From Hanstruepera marina (GTDB lineage: Bacteria; Bacteroidota; Bacteroidia; Flavobacteriales; Flavobacteriaceae): a stretch of 64,000 nucleotides of DNA. Shown here in pieces: positions 41,541 through 50,499 of the stretch (positions are counted from its first letter, which is position 1; each line of letters opens with the position of its first letter). The stretch spans positions 1,468,001-1,532,000 of the forward strand of contig NZ_JAINVX010000001.1 in the NCBI RefSeq assembly GCF_019880635.1. Direction: 5' to 3'. The translations under genes were made by a program, and so were the position numbers. The notes beneath the pieces are model-generated. The model was not told the DNA's origin, did no database searches, and saw only the letters and a program-made list of their open reading frames with translations.

Positions 41541-42844
41541 GTGAATAATTCCGTTTGTAGCCATTGCTTTTGAAACTTGCCATGTGGATCATAACGATCT
41601 GCTTGTAATTTTGTATTAAAAACTCGATCTCTAGGGTCGTTACCAATACCAGCGACGTACATCCAATTATCATAATTACTATGAACATCATAATCTATTA
41701 ACAACGATTCAAAATATACTGCACCAATTCGCCAATCTAATTGTAAAGTTTTTACAAAAAATGACGCTACATTTTGCCGGCCTCTATTGCTCATCCATCC
41801 GGTTTTATTGAGTTCTAGCATATTGGCGTTAACAAAATTATCTGTAGTTTTTCCGTTTTGCCATGCTTCAATTGCATCCTTATCTTGACTCCATTTGTAA
41901 ATTTTATTCGAGATTCCTTCTAATTTGAAAATAGAATTACCGTGCTGGAGTGCTATATATTTGAAAAAGTCGCGCCAAATTAATTCGAATATCAACCAGT
42001 ACGTCGACTGATTTTTAAAATGTGTTTTTTCAAATTCCTTTACTGCCCAATATATAGTTCTGGAACTAATACTACCATTTGCTAACCAAGCCGATAATTT
42101 TGAGCTGTAATCTGGTCCTACAAGACCATTTCGTGTTTTTTTATAAACTCCGATTTTCTGTGATTCAAAAACGTAATAATTTAAGCGTTTATTCGCTTCG
42201 GTTTCGCCACCCTTAAATGGAAAAGCAGTTTTAGGATGCCGAGTGAACTCCGTGAAACCGAGCTCATTTAAGGTTGGGATTTTAGTTAGATTTTTTATTG
42301 CAAATTTTTCTTGTGGTTTAGTTTCAGTTGAAGGCAGTATGGTAAGTTTTTTTTCTACGTGTTTTCTAAATACTGTAAAAACTTTAGGAATTTGATTTAA
42401 TTCGCTAAACACATCGCTTGGCTCATATAAAAACTGATCAAAAATTTGAGTAATATTAGTCGTTTCTAGTTTATTTTGAACCCATTTGAAAGTCGTGGTT
42501 TCTTCACTAGTAAATTCTTTTTGCACAAACACATTGTCAATACAGTATTCGTTTACTAAACTTGGAATAATGACTTCTGGGTAATCTGTAAATGTGAATA
42601 GTGGGATGTTTAATTTGCTTAAGTTGTTCTTTAAATCTTTTACACTTTCTATTAAAAATTTAGCACGATACTGTCCAGTTTTTTTAAACCCATGTTCTGT
42701 TTCCTTAAAATGTCGAGGATCAAAACAATAACAAGCAATAATGGGTTTGTTACATGTTATGGCCTCATGTAATACATGATTATCTTGCGTTCTTAAGTTG
42801 GTTGTAAACCATATTAAATTGAATGTTTCTTTTGTCTCCGACAT
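41537..42844 (-). CDS. Cryptochrome DASH family protein
   Basis: A 435-residue photolyase/cryptochrome. The N-terminal antenna domain starts [17 protein letters not shown], and the C-terminus has the DASH-type [12 protein letters not shown] ending and [21 protein letters not shown] (in parts). DASH proteins bind FAD and a folate antenna and repair single-stranded or loop CPD lesions, and some are signalling proteins. It overlaps the FeS photolyase by four bases and shares its first 31 bases with the end of DUF2256. Confidence 0.88.
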   Translation of the reverse strand: MSETKETFNLIWFTTNLRTQDNHVLHEAITCNKPIIACYCFDPRHFKETEHGFKKTGQYRAKFLIESVKDLKNNLSKLNIPLFTFTDYPEVIIPSLVNEYCIDNVFVQKEFTSEETTTFKWVQNKLETTNITQIFDQFLYEPSDVFSELNQIPKVFTVFRKHVEKKLTILPSTETKPQEKFAIKNLTKIPTLNELGFTEFTRHPKTAFPFKGGETEANKRLNYYVFESQKIGVYKKTRNGLVGPDYSSKLSAWLANGSISSRTIYWAVKEFEKTHFKNQSTYWLIFELIWRDFFKYIALQHGNSIFKLEGISNKIYKWSQDKDAIEAWQNGKTTDNFVNANMLELNKTGWMSNRGRQNVASFFVKTLQLDWRIGAVYFESLLIDYDVHSNYDNWMYVAGIGNDPRDRVFNTKLQADRYDPHGKFQKQWLQTELFT

Positions 42845-42954
42845 TTTTCACTACAATATTTTACTTGATCCCAATTTAGCCTCCACTTTTTACGCCAGTT
42901 AAATGAAAGTCCACAGCAGGCACAAGTTTTTTGAGGTAAATGTGTTTTTTTCAT
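42814..42954 (-). CDS. DUF2256 family small zinc-ribbon-like protein
   Basis: A 46-residue protein, [18 protein letters not shown] at the start, with two CxxC-type pairs (CACC and CSEKC), a WRKKWRLNW centre and a basic end. This is the DUF2256 pattern, which often lies beside cryptochrome genes and may bind zinc. It overlaps the upstream NAD-binding gene by one base at its start (ATGA type) and the cryptochrome DASH start by 31 bases. The overlap shows it is part of one translated unit. It is too short for routine gene finding. Confidence 0.88.
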   Translation of the reverse strand: MKKTHLPQKTCACCGLSFNWRKKWRLNWDQVKYCSEKCRRQKKHSI

Positions 42955-44375
42955 CACGCGGCTAATTTTCTTATCATACCATTAAAAATGAAACCATGAA
43001 ACGGCAAGACGCCAAACCAATATAATCTTCCGGCAAGTCCTCTTGGTCTGAATGTTGCAGTTTGTTTGAGTATATTATTTTCAATCTTGAATTCTAACCA
43101 AGCTTCTCCTGGTAATTTCATTTCGGCGTATAGTAGAAGCCGTTTTTTATTTTTATCTGCAAATATTACACGCCAAAAGTCTAGAGCATCTCCTACACTT
43201 AAATCTATTGGGCTTGTACGTCCTCTTCTTAAACCAATTCCACCAAAAAGCTTATCTATATAGCCTCGAATCTTCCATAGTACTGTGCCGTAATACCAGC
43301 CGTTTTCTCCGCCAATTGACCAAATTTTATGTAACGTTTTTTCGGAATTGATAACCTGTATTACTTTATGATCTTTAAAACAACCATATTTAGGGACATT
43401 GATGTATCTATCAAAATTGTCTTTAAGCCTTCCGCTGCTGACCATAGAATCTTTCCAACTGGAAATAATGCTGTTTTGTTCAATTTTTTCAAAAGCTAAT
43501 TTAACAGCATCCCTGTAACTTAACGGGTTAATAGATAACACCTGATTTATGTTACTTGGTTTGCCAATTATTTCTACATTCATACTATCTACCAATGAAG
43601 TAGCTAGTTTGTAAGATGTAGACGTTACAAGATATAACCAATATGAAGATAATTTAGGCGTCATTACTGGAACGGTAAGTATATATCGTTTTAGTCCTCG
43701 AACTTGAGCGAATTGTAACAGCATGTCTTTGTAGGTAAGTACTTCGGGTCCAAATACGTCATATGATTTATTGTATAACGATGTTTTGCCCAGACTTTTT
43801 GATAAATAGGATAAGACATCCCTAACAGCAAGAGGTTGTGTTTTGGTATTAAGCCATTTTGGCGCAATCATAAATGGTAGTTTCTCTACAAGATCCCTAA
43901 TGATTTCAAATGAAGAACTACCGGAGCCAACAATAATTCCTGCTTTAAAAATAGTTGTAGCATACTGCCCCGTTTTTAAAACATCTTCAACTCGCTTTCT
44001 AGATTCAAGATGTTTAGATAGTTTACTATCGTTAGTAATACCACTTAAGTAAATAACCTGTTTTGTATTGGTATCATTAATTCTATTCTTAAAATTTATG
44101 GCGCACTTTTCTTCTAACGATTCAAACTTTTTAGAGGAGTTAGACATGGAATGAATAAGATAATAAGCTGCCTCTATATCCTTAGGAACACTTTTTAAGG
44201 ATTCTGGTTTTAGAAAATCGCCTTCTATGAATTCGATGTTGGGATCTTCAAGGTAATCTTTATCAGCACGGTGTATATCCCGAACAATACAAATTACATG
44301 ATGGCCATCTTGTACCAAAAGCGGAATAAGGCGTTTGCCTATATAGCCTGTTGCTCCGGTTACAAGAACTTTCAT
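42954..44375 (-). CDS. NAD(P)-binding epimerase-like protein with DUF2867 domain
   Basis: A 473-residue protein. The N-terminal Rossmann domain has [10 protein letters not shown] at 7-16 and the atypical SDR pattern [15 protein letters not shown], then a conserved loop region. From about 320 the C-terminal half is a DUF2867 domain ([30 protein letters not shown]-type, [27 protein letters not shown]). The substrate is not known. Close relatives accompany photolyase genes in many Bacteroidota. It lies 12 bases after the UbiB-like kinase gene. Confidence 0.88.
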   Translation of the reverse strand: MKVLVTGATGYIGKRLIPLLVQDGHHVICIVRDIHRADKDYLEDPNIEFIEGDFLKPESLKSVPKDIEAAYYLIHSMSNSSKKFESLEEKCAINFKNRINDTNTKQVIYLSGITNDSKLSKHLESRKRVEDVLKTGQYATTIFKAGIIVGSGSSSFEIIRDLVEKLPFMIAPKWLNTKTQPLAVRDVLSYLSKSLGKTSLYNKSYDVFGPEVLTYKDMLLQFAQVRGLKRYILTVPVMTPKLSSYWLYLVTSTSYKLATSLVDSMNVEIIGKPSNINQVLSINPLSYRDAVKLAFEKIEQNSIISSWKDSMVSSGRLKDNFDRYINVPKYGCFKDHKVIQVINSEKTLHKIWSIGGENGWYYGTVLWKIRGYIDKLFGGIGLRRGRTSPIDLSVGDALDFWRVIFADKNKKRLLLYAEMKLPGEAWLEFKIENNILKQTATFRPRGLAGRLYWFGVLPFHGFIFNGMIRKLAA

Positions 44376-44387
44376 GGTGCTGGAATT

Positions 44388-45704
44388 TTATTGATTAATA
44401 TTTATAAAGTTTTTGATGTTTATTTGTTGGGCTTTTAAATCGAACATTAAATTATATAGTCCAAAAAAAGTTCTGTTTATATAAATAAAATGTTTAGATC
44501 CTCTATTACCGTTCATTTTACGCAGTTCTGTATTTTTAGAGTACTTTTCACCTAATTCAGCAATTTTCCTAAAAAAAGTGGGGTCTGAAAAGTCAAAAAC
44601 TTCATTGTGGAAAGGTTTCGTAAAAATGCTTAACATCTCATGGAACATATTGGTAAAAAAATCCAGTTCATCAGGAGAGTCATCCGGACGGAGAATTTCC
44701 AATTCAAAAAGCTTTTCTCTAAAACGCTCTGGGTTGTTGATACTTTCTTTTTCGGCAAGTTCAAAGTAGGGCTTGTAAAAATCATTTGGTATGGTTTTCA
44801 TACAGCCAAAATCTAAAGCAATGAGCTTACCATCTTCTGAAATTAAAAAGTTTCCAGGATGCGGGTCTGCATGAACTTTTTTGAGTATATGAATTTGAAA
44901 CATATAAAAATCCCATAGTGCTTGGCCTAATTCATTAGCCATTGTTTGATTTGTATTATGCGATGTAAATTCAGATAGATGTTCACCTATCATATAGTCC
45001 ATGGTTATAATGCGCTCTGAAGACAATTCATCATAATATTTTGGAAAGCGTATATTGGGTATATTTTTACAGGCTTCAGCTATGGCTTTACTTTGTTTAA
45101 TTTCGAGAGTGTAGTTGGTTTCCTCAATGAGTTTGCTTTCTACTTCTTTAAAATATTTATCAGAATCTTTACCTTTAATATTGAACATGCTCATGGCAAT
45201 TGGTTTAACCAATGCCAAATCTGAAGTGATACTCTCTGCAACTCCAGGGTATTGTATTTTTACAGCAAATTTTCTTCCATCTTTTTCCGCAAGGTGTACT
45301 TGACCAATGCTTGCAGCATTTACAGACGTTGCATTGAAAGTATCGAATAATTCATTTGGATCTTTACCAAAATATTTTTTAAAGGTTTTAATAACTAACG
45401 GTGGCGATAATGGAGGAACCGAAAATTGGGCTAAAGAGAATTTTTCGACGTAAGCTTGTGGTAATATGTTTTTCTCCATGCTCAACATTTGAGCCACTTT
45501 TAACGCACTTCCTTTTAATTGTTTAAGGCTATTATAAATATCATCAGCATTATTGACATTTAATTTGTTTTTAGCTTCTTCTTTAGAGCTAACCAATTGG
45601 TCTCCATAGTATTTTAAATAATTAACACCAACTTTAGCACCCGTAGTAACCAATTTGGATGCTCGTTGTATTTTAGATGTTGGAATATGGTCTATTGTTT
45701 TCAT
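44388..45704 (-). CDS. ABC1/UbiB/AarF family atypical kinase
   Basis: A 438-residue protein kinase-like ATPase of the UbiB/ADCK group. The KxGQ-type helix is seen as LKGSALKVAQMLSMEKNILP, the nucleotide lysine as FAVKIQYPGV, the catalytic loop as HADPHPGNFL and the metal-binding motif as ALDFGCMK. In other bacteria UbiB supports quinone biosynthesis; in photosynthetic organisms ABC1K proteins protect lipids from photo-oxidation. Its role here is open, but its place in a light-linked operon is suggestive. It is two bases downstream of the TetR-like regulator. Confidence 0.9.
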   Translation of the reverse strand: MKTIDHIPTSKIQRASKLVTTGAKVGVNYLKYYGDQLVSSKEEAKNKLNVNNADDIYNSLKQLKGSALKVAQMLSMEKNILPQAYVEKFSLAQFSVPPLSPPLVIKTFKKYFGKDPNELFDTFNATSVNAASIGQVHLAEKDGRKFAVKIQYPGVAESITSDLALVKPIAMSMFNIKGKDSDKYFKEVESKLIEETNYTLEIKQSKAIAEACKNIPNIRFPKYYDELSSERIITMDYMIGEHLSEFTSHNTNQTMANELGQALWDFYMFQIHILKKVHADPHPGNFLISEDGKLIALDFGCMKTIPNDFYKPYFELAEKESINNPERFREKLFELEILRPDDSPDELDFFTNMFHEMLSIFTKPFHNEVFDFSDPTFFRKIAELGEKYSKNTELRKMNGNRGSKHFIYINRTFFGLYNLMFDLKAQQINIKNFININQ

Positions 45705-45706
45705 AA

Positions 45707-46366
45707 TTAAACAGTCATATTCATTTTTTCCTTTAAAAGAAATTTTCCTAAATCCATTACACTTTTAAAAGGTTTAATATTGAGTACATCGAAACTTGTA
45801 TTTACTGCTTTTTCAATAAAAATGTCCGTTTTTTCAAATGCTGCAGAACTGTCCTCCAACCAAAATTTTATGGAAAGTAAAAGTTGTATCCAAGCAGCTT
45901 CAGCAATAGCTTTCATTTGTATAGTTTCAATTTTATCATTTTTAATATCGACTATTTCAATATCTAAATTCTTGACGTAATCTGTAAAATGTTTACGTAA
46001 ACCCTGCAATTGCTTTAAAGATTTTAATCCGTTGCTATGGTCTTTTAATGCAAAGGAAACGTAACTTCTGTTGGCTGTTAAACTTTCGAAGAATGTGAAG
46101 TAAAAACTTAAGAGTTGATTTCTGGAATTAAATGTTTTGTAATCTTCACTTGTGTTCAGCATATCAACCGTATTCTGAAAGAACAGTGTGAAGACATGGT
46201 TTTCGACTGCTTGAATATTTCCAAAGAAATTGTAAAACTTTGACTCTTCAAAATTGAATGCTTTAGACAATTCAAAAACAGTTGTAGGTTTTTTATTGTG
46301 CTCTAGAACAAAATTCATGTAAAACGAAACAAGGTCGTTTTTATTTATATTTTTTTTGCGTGCCAT
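45707..46366 (-). CDS. TetR-family-like transcriptional regulator
   Basis: A 219-residue protein with an N-terminal helix-turn-helix (about 25-60: VFELSKAFNFEESKFYNFFGN) and a helical C-terminal domain typical of the flavobacterial TetR-like group. It is the first gene of the second light operon, so it probably autoregulates, and by extension could bind the motif shared with the folE-photolyase operon. That assignment is inference. A MerR/LitR-type light regulator elsewhere in the genome is an alternative. Confidence 0.83.
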   Translation of the reverse strand: MARKKNINKNDLVSFYMNFVLEHNKKPTTVFELSKAFNFEESKFYNFFGNIQAVENHVFTLFFQNTVDMLNTSEDYKTFNSRNQLLSFYFTFFESLTANRSYVSFALKDHSNGLKSLKQLQGLRKHFTDYVKNLDIEIVDIKNDKIETIQMKAIAEAAWIQLLLSIKFWLEDSSAAFEKTDIFIEKAVNTSFDVLNIKPFKSVMDLGKFLLKEKMNMTV

Positions 46367-46380
46367 ATGTTTGTTTTTGC

Positions 46381-46429
46381 CAAAAATACAAAATGTTTAA
46401 CAATATTTAGTTAAAGTTAAACAAAATTA
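46381..46429 (-). promoter_or_regulatory. Promoter and shared operator of the TetR-UbiB-cryptochrome operon
   Basis: The minus-7 box reads TATTTTTG on the minus strand (complement of 46381-46388), 15 bases before the ATG. Upstream is the perfect dyad TGTTTAAC-N14-GTTAAACA. Compared with 39926-39974, the two align without gaps over most of the length, sharing TACAAAATGTTTAA and AAGTTAAACAAAA. Confidence 0.72.
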
Positions 46430-46466
46430 ATTTTGATCATGATATAATAATGCAACACAGAAATTG

Positions 46467-46474
46467 TATATTTG
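46467..46474 (+). promoter_or_regulatory. Minus-7 box of the 142-residue secreted protein gene
   Basis: TATATTTG is an exact TAnnTTTG match, 17 bases before the ATG at 46492. It lies inside a longer reading frame that begins at 46450, which argues for the later start. Confidence 0.6.
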
Positions 46475-46491
46475 AGTATAAAATAATTAAC

Positions 46492-46920
46492 ATGAAAAAA
46501 ATCCGAGTTCTATTAGTTTTTGTTTTTATGTGTATGATTTCATCATATGGGCAGAACACCATGTCTCAGCAGCAAATAAGACGTCAAGCCGCAAAAGTTG
46601 ATACGGTTTATACGGTGAAGGAGCGTTCCAATATGGCTGGTTGGTTTAATGAACGTGTAAACGAGATGAAATTGACGGATGACGTTAGGGAAGAGTATGA
46701 TGCCATAATTTTTTCAAGAATTTACGATATGACTCGTATAAATGATAAGGATAAAAATTATACAGATGCAGAGATGCAAGATAAGTTTGATGAAATTGTG
46801 GATAGAATGAACATGGAAGTCAAGAGGATTTTAACTACTGAACAGTATATTAATCATTTAGAAAATTTTGCTGAAATAGAGCGAAGTGTTTACAAAAAGT
46901 TTAATTGGGATGAGAAGTAG
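46492..46920 (+). CDS. Secreted protein of unknown function
   Basis: A 142-residue protein with a signal peptide (about 1-20, KKIRVLLVFVFMCMISSYGQ). The mature part is helical and charged, with NERVNEMKLTDDVREEYDAIIF and KRILTTEQYINHLENF segments (quoted in parts), a pattern resembling periplasmic helical-hairpin proteins such as CpxP/Spy-like ones, but I see no firm motif. The chosen ATG follows a promoter box. It is divergent from the TetR-like gene across an 84-bp gap. Confidence 0.75.
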   Translation: MKKIRVLLVFVFMCMISSYGQNTMSQQQIRRQAAKVDTVYTVKERSNMAGWFNERVNEMKLTDDVREEYDAIIFSRIYDMTRINDKDKNYTDAEMQDKFDEIVDRMNMEVKRILTTEQYINHLENFAEIERSVYKKFNWDEK

Positions 46921-47008
46921 TTTACCTTATTTTTACAATACTATTAACAGGATAATATTCATTTAAAACAGATATTTATAATCAATACCTAATTTAATAC
47001 TAATCCAT

Positions 47009-47857
47009 ATGAAAAAACTAATAACTCTTACACTGGCATTGGCATTTGTGTTTTCAATGAACGCTCAAGTCGCTACACCACAGCCAAGCCCTTTTAGCAA
47101 AGTAGAACAAAAGGTTGGTTTAACCGATGTTACAATTGAATACTCCCGTCCTGGAGTCAAGGACAGAACAATATTTGGTGGTTTGGAACCTTATGGCAAA
47201 ATGTGGCGAACAGGAGCCAATAAGAATACTATAATTACATTTAGTGATCCTGTAGTTATTGGAGATTATAAGATTAAACCAGGCTCATATTCAATTTTTA
47301 TTGAGTTGAATGAATCTATTTGGGTAGTTTATTTTTATAATGATACCGAAAACTGGGGAGTACCTAAAAAGTGGGATGAGAGCAAAGTTGTTGCCATTGC
47401 TAAAGTACAGGTTCATGAAATTCCATTTACTGTTGAAACCTTTACAATTGACGTAAACAACATTAGAAACGGGAGTGCCACTTTAGATTTTATTTGGGAA
47501 AAAGCTTACGTGTCGGTGCCTTTTGAAGTGCCTACCGATGATAAGGTTTTAGAATCTATAAATAAAACGTTAGCCGGTGAGCCTTCAGCTGAAGATTATT
47601 TTGCTGCTGCCGTTTACTATTTACAGGAAAATAAAGATATTAAACAAGCTAAGGAATGGATGGACAAATCGATGTCAATGACTGAAAAACCTGAATTCTG
47701 GCAATTAAGACAACAGTCCTTAATTTATGCTAAAGTGGGAGATAAAGCTGGTGCTATTGCCTTGGCAAAAAAATCTTTAGCTGGAGCTAAAGAAGCTGGA
47801 AATGATCAGTACGTTAAATTTAATGAGCAATCTATAAAAGAGTGGAGTTCCAATTAA
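47009..47857 (+). CDS. DUF2911 domain-containing secreted protein
   Basis: A 282-residue exported protein (signal peptide about 1-19). The N-terminal DUF2911 domain runs through VTIEYSRPGVKDRTIFGGL, YGKMWRTGANKNTIITFS and GSYSIFIEL to about 180. The C-terminal part (about 190-282) has two TPR-like helix pairs. The family is common in Bacteroidota and of unknown function, probably periplasmic or surface. It ends at a strong terminator. Confidence 0.9.
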   Translation: MKKLITLTLALAFVFSMNAQVATPQPSPFSKVEQKVGLTDVTIEYSRPGVKDRTIFGGLEPYGKMWRTGANKNTIITFSDPVVIGDYKIKPGSYSIFIELNESIWVVYFYNDTENWGVPKKWDESKVVAIAKVQVHEIPFTVETFTIDVNNIRNGSATLDFIWEKAYVSVPFEVPTDDKVLESINKTLAGEPSAEDYFAAAVYYLQENKDIKQAKEWMDKSMSMTEKPEFWQLRQQSLIYAKVGDKAGAIALAKKSLAGAKEAGNDQYVKFNEQSIKEWSSN

Positions 47858-47873
47858 TGAATTCATTTAATAA

Positions 47874-47903
47874 TAAAAAAAGCGACCAATTGGTCGCTTT
47901 TTT
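47874..47903. terminator. Bidirectional intrinsic terminator
   Basis: GCGACCAATTGGTCGC is a perfect 16-base palindrome flanked by A7 and T6, so it works in both directions: it ends the DUF2911 gene and the XRE regulator gene. Confidence 0.88.
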
Positions 47904-47905
47904 AT

Positions 47906-48106
47906 TTAATCGTTTTCATCTAGAAAAAAAATATCTTCTACGGATTTATTAAATAGCTTGGCTATTTTTAATGCCAATACTGTGGATGGTACATACTTAT
48001 TTTTTTCCATGGCATTTATGGATTGTCTGCTTACTCCAATACGCTCTGCTAAATCGGCTTGAGTTAAATTGTGAATCGCTCGCTCAACTTTTAAATTATT
48101 CTTCAT
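47906..48106 (-). CDS. XRE-family helix-turn-helix regulator
   Basis: A 66-residue protein that is one HTH domain: LTQADLAERIGVSRQSINAMEKNKYVPS forms the helix-turn-helix (quoted in parts as QADLAERIGVSRQSINAMEK). The YozG/YvaO-like minimal size without a sensor domain is typical of regulators paired with a membrane protein. It overlaps the upstream membrane-protein gene by 11 bases. The operon has dyads around its minus-7 box that suit autoregulation by such a dimeric protein. Confidence 0.9.
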   Translation of the reverse strand: MKNNLKVERAIHNLTQADLAERIGVSRQSINAMEKNKYVPSTVLALKIAKLFNKSVEDIFFLDEND

Positions 48107-48563
48107 AACTCACGGATTTAAGTTTTAAAAAGTTAAAACGGATAATGAAAAAGAGTAGTGGTGTAAACATATTAAAAATTAATACATTAAAAAAAGCCAT
48201 ATCGTAAACAAATAATATGGTAAATAAAAGCACGACGTAATTAAAAATTATGGACCAAACCAATGATTCTGTTCGAAGTTTATAGATAAACTCGTCTTCT
48301 ATTTTTTCTTTAGAAAACCCAACTAGAAGTCCACCCACAATTATGGCAATAGCCGTAAGTTCGTCTGCAATACCATTTTCAATGATTTTAAAAAAGCCTG
48401 CTTGGCCTATAAAAGGGTCGCTGTAAATAGAGAATACTTTAGTGGTTAACAGTTGGTCTTCAAAACCCAAACTGTACATTAATATACCAGCAATTAAACC
48501 AGGAATTAATAAAACCCAGCCTAAAAGCTTGTATTTGTTTGGTAATAAATAATTTGTTTTCAT
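48096..48563 (-). CDS. Membrane protein paired with the XRE regulator
   Basis: A 155-residue protein with four predicted membrane helices (about 12-32, 60-82, 95-118, 125-147) and a charged cytosolic loop. No catalytic motif is visible. Small HTH regulators overlapping a four-helix membrane protein are a recurrent arrangement in Firmicutes and Bacteroidota, and the membrane protein may sense stress or hold the regulator. This is inference. It leads the two-gene operon. Confidence 0.72.
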   Translation of the reverse strand: MKTNYLLPNKYKLLGWVLLIPGLIAGILMYSLGFEDQLLTTKVFSIYSDPFIGQAGFFKIIENGIADELTAIAIIVGGLLVGFSKEKIEDEFIYKLRTESLVWSIIFNYVVLLFTILFVYDMAFFNVLIFNMFTPLLFFIIRFNFLKLKSVSYEE

Positions 48564-48588
48564 AATGCTCGATTTTAAATTGATAATT

Positions 48589-48639
48589 CAAATGTAAAAC
48601 AAACTTTACATATAGACAAAATAAATTTACAAAATGTAA
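48589..48639 (-). promoter_or_regulatory. Promoter with dyad operators of the XRE-membrane operon
   Basis: The minus-7 box TACATTTG (complement of 48589-48596) is overlapped by the perfect dyad TGTAAA-N6-TTTACA (48593-48610). A second one, TTACA-N3-TGTAA, lies at 48627-48639. The overlap with the box suggests repression, presumably by the XRE protein. Confidence 0.6.
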
Positions 48640-48650
48640 CATTTATTTAA

Positions 48651-48678
48651 CAAAAAAAGTGGCTTTAAGCCACTTTTT
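48651..48678. terminator. Intrinsic terminator of the symporter operon
   Basis: AGTGGCT pairs with AGCCACT around TTA. The minus strand then has T7, which ends the sodium:solute symporter gene. Confidence 0.8.
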
Positions 48679-48699
48679 AAATTATTGTTTATACTAGTT

Positions 48700-50391
48700 T
48701 TAAGCTTTCTGTTTTATTAATCCTTGGATAATATGGGCTATTACAATAACAATAACGCAACCCACAAAATTAAGCCATAAGAACGGTAAATTAATGAATT
48801 CAAATTCATTCAATAGAAACAAGCCAATAACCAATACTTGTGTTATTAATGCGGCTATAAATACCGCATGGCCTTTAATGGCCTTAAAGAAAAATGCTAA
48901 TAGAAAAATACCGAGCACATTACCATAGAATATGGAACCTATGATATTCACTAATTGTATGAGGTTTTCAGCAAGATTTGCCACACAAGCAACCAAAATG
49001 GCCAGTATACCCCAAGCCAATGTAAACCATCTTGACACTTTAACCATTTCGGTTTCGCTTTTCTCTGGAGTATTACGTTTGTATAAATCTATTGTTGTTG
49101 TTGAGGCCAATGCATTTAGCTCGCTAGAGGTACTGGACATAGCCGCGCTTAAAATTACAGCTAAAAGTAATCCAATTAAACCACGAGGTAAATTATTTAA
49201 GATAAAATGAATAAACACATAGTCTTTGTCATTGCTCTCCACTTTAACTTGCTTGGTTTCTCCAGCTTTATCAATTAATACTTTTGCACGATTTCTAATG
49301 CTATCATTTTGCGCGTTTGCCTGAGCTACCCCTTGAATGGAAGCTTCGTTTTTATTTAGAATAAAATCGGCTATAAGGGTTTGTTTGGTTTCAAAAATAG
49401 CATCTTGTTCGGATTGTAATTTTTGGAATTCGTTTCCGTACTCTGAATCCAAGACAATTTCGGTAGCCACAGGGTTGAAGTTAACAGGAGCTTTGTTGAA
49501 TTGGTAAAACACAAATACCATAACACCGACCAACAGAATAAAGAATTGCATAGGGACTTTAAAAATACCATTAAACAAGAGGCCTAATTGCATTTCTTTT
49601 ACCGATTTGCCTGAAAGATAGCGCTGTACTTGACTTTGATCGGTTCCAAAATAAGACAGCATTAAAAACGTTCCCCCAATAATTCCACTCCAAAAGGTGT
49701 AGCGATTATTCAAATCGAATGAGAAGTCAAGAATATCCATTTTGCCACTTGCCCCAGCAATTTCCAGAGCATTACTGAAGGTAATATTTTCCGGAAGCTT
49801 ATTGACTATTAGAATAAAAGCAATTACCATTCCCGTAAAAATCACTACCATTTGATGTTTTTGGGTAACATTAACGGCCCGTGTACCACCCGAAACCGTA
49901 TAGATAATAACTAGAATCCCAATGATTACATTTAAGAGCAACAGGTTCCATCCTAATACAACCGATAGGATTATAGCAGGTGCAAATATGGTAATACCAG
50001 CGGCCAAACCACGTTGAATTAAAAAGAGAATAGCTGTTAAGGTTCGTGTTTTTAGATCAAAACGATTTTCTAAAAACTCATAAGCCGTATACACTTTTAA
50101 ACGATGGTATAACGGAATGAATACCATACAAATCACTACCATGGCAATAGGTAACCCAAAATAGAATTGAACAAATCCCATACCATCATTAAAGGCTTGT
50201 CCGGGAGTCGATAAAAAGGTAATGGCACTGGCTTGGGTGGCCATAACAGATAAGCCAATAGTCCACCATTTTGAAGTATTACCACCTTTTAGGTAATCTT
50301 GAACATTTTTACTGCCTCTTGTTTGATACGTGCCATAACCAACGATGGCCAACAATGTTATCGAGAGTATAATCCAATCTAATGTCTGCAT
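48700..50391 (-). CDS. Sodium:solute symporter family transporter
   Basis: A 563-residue inner-membrane transporter of the SSS family with about 13-14 membrane helices. The first helix is LDWIILSITLLAIVGYGTY, followed by the family segments NTSKWWTIGLSVMATQASAITFLSTPGQAF (in parts), GGTRAVNVTQKHQMVV and a late AMSSTSSELNALASTT. A long soluble insert (about 315-380) is unusual. The substrate is not evident; sugars, amino acids and acetate are all possible. I use the ATG giving MQTLDWII; a frame extending 13 codons upstream lacks conserved sequence. It overlaps no gene but follows a 33-residue ORF by two bases. Confidence 0.9.
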   Translation of the reverse strand: MQTLDWIILSITLLAIVGYGTYQTRGSKNVQDYLKGGNTSKWWTIGLSVMATQASAITFLSTPGQAFNDGMGFVQFYFGLPIAMVVICMVFIPLYHRLKVYTAYEFLENRFDLKTRTLTAILFLIQRGLAAGITIFAPAIILSVVLGWNLLLLNVIIGILVIIYTVSGGTRAVNVTQKHQMVVIFTGMVIAFILIVNKLPENITFSNALEIAGASGKMDILDFSFDLNNRYTFWSGIIGGTFLMLSYFGTDQSQVQRYLSGKSVKEMQLGLLFNGIFKVPMQFFILLVGVMVFVFYQFNKAPVNFNPVATEIVLDSEYGNEFQKLQSEQDAIFETKQTLIADFILNKNEASIQGVAQANAQNDSIRNRAKVLIDKAGETKQVKVESNDKDYVFIHFILNNLPRGLIGLLLAVILSAAMSSTSSELNALASTTTIDLYKRNTPEKSETEMVKVSRWFTLAWGILAILVACVANLAENLIQLVNIIGSIFYGNVLGIFLLAFFFKAIKGHAVFIAALITQVLVIGLFLLNEFEFINLPFLWLNFVGCVIVIVIAHIIQGLIKQKA

Positions 50392-50393
50392 AG

Positions 50394-50495
50394 TTAAAAG
50401 GCTTGCATGATTAAATAGAATGCAATCCAATACACTACATTAGCTACCAATACCAAGGTATACATTCTTTCCCATTTGTAATTCGATTCATTCAT
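50394..50495 (-). CDS. 33-residue membrane microprotein upstream of the symporter
   Basis: A short reading frame, MNESNYKWERMYTLVLVANVVYW and then IAFYLIMQAF (about 23 + 10 residues, split), has a clear membrane helix (about 12-30) and a charged N-terminus. It starts four bases after the PIG-L gene and ends two bases before the symporter ATG, so translation is coupled. Similar short proteins of this type (YKWERxYT) appear before SSS transporters in related flavobacteria, as far as I recall. It may be a small accessory subunit. Confidence 0.7.
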   Translation of the reverse strand: MNESNYKWERMYTLVLVANVVYWIAFYLIMQAF

Positions 50496-50499
50496 TGGA

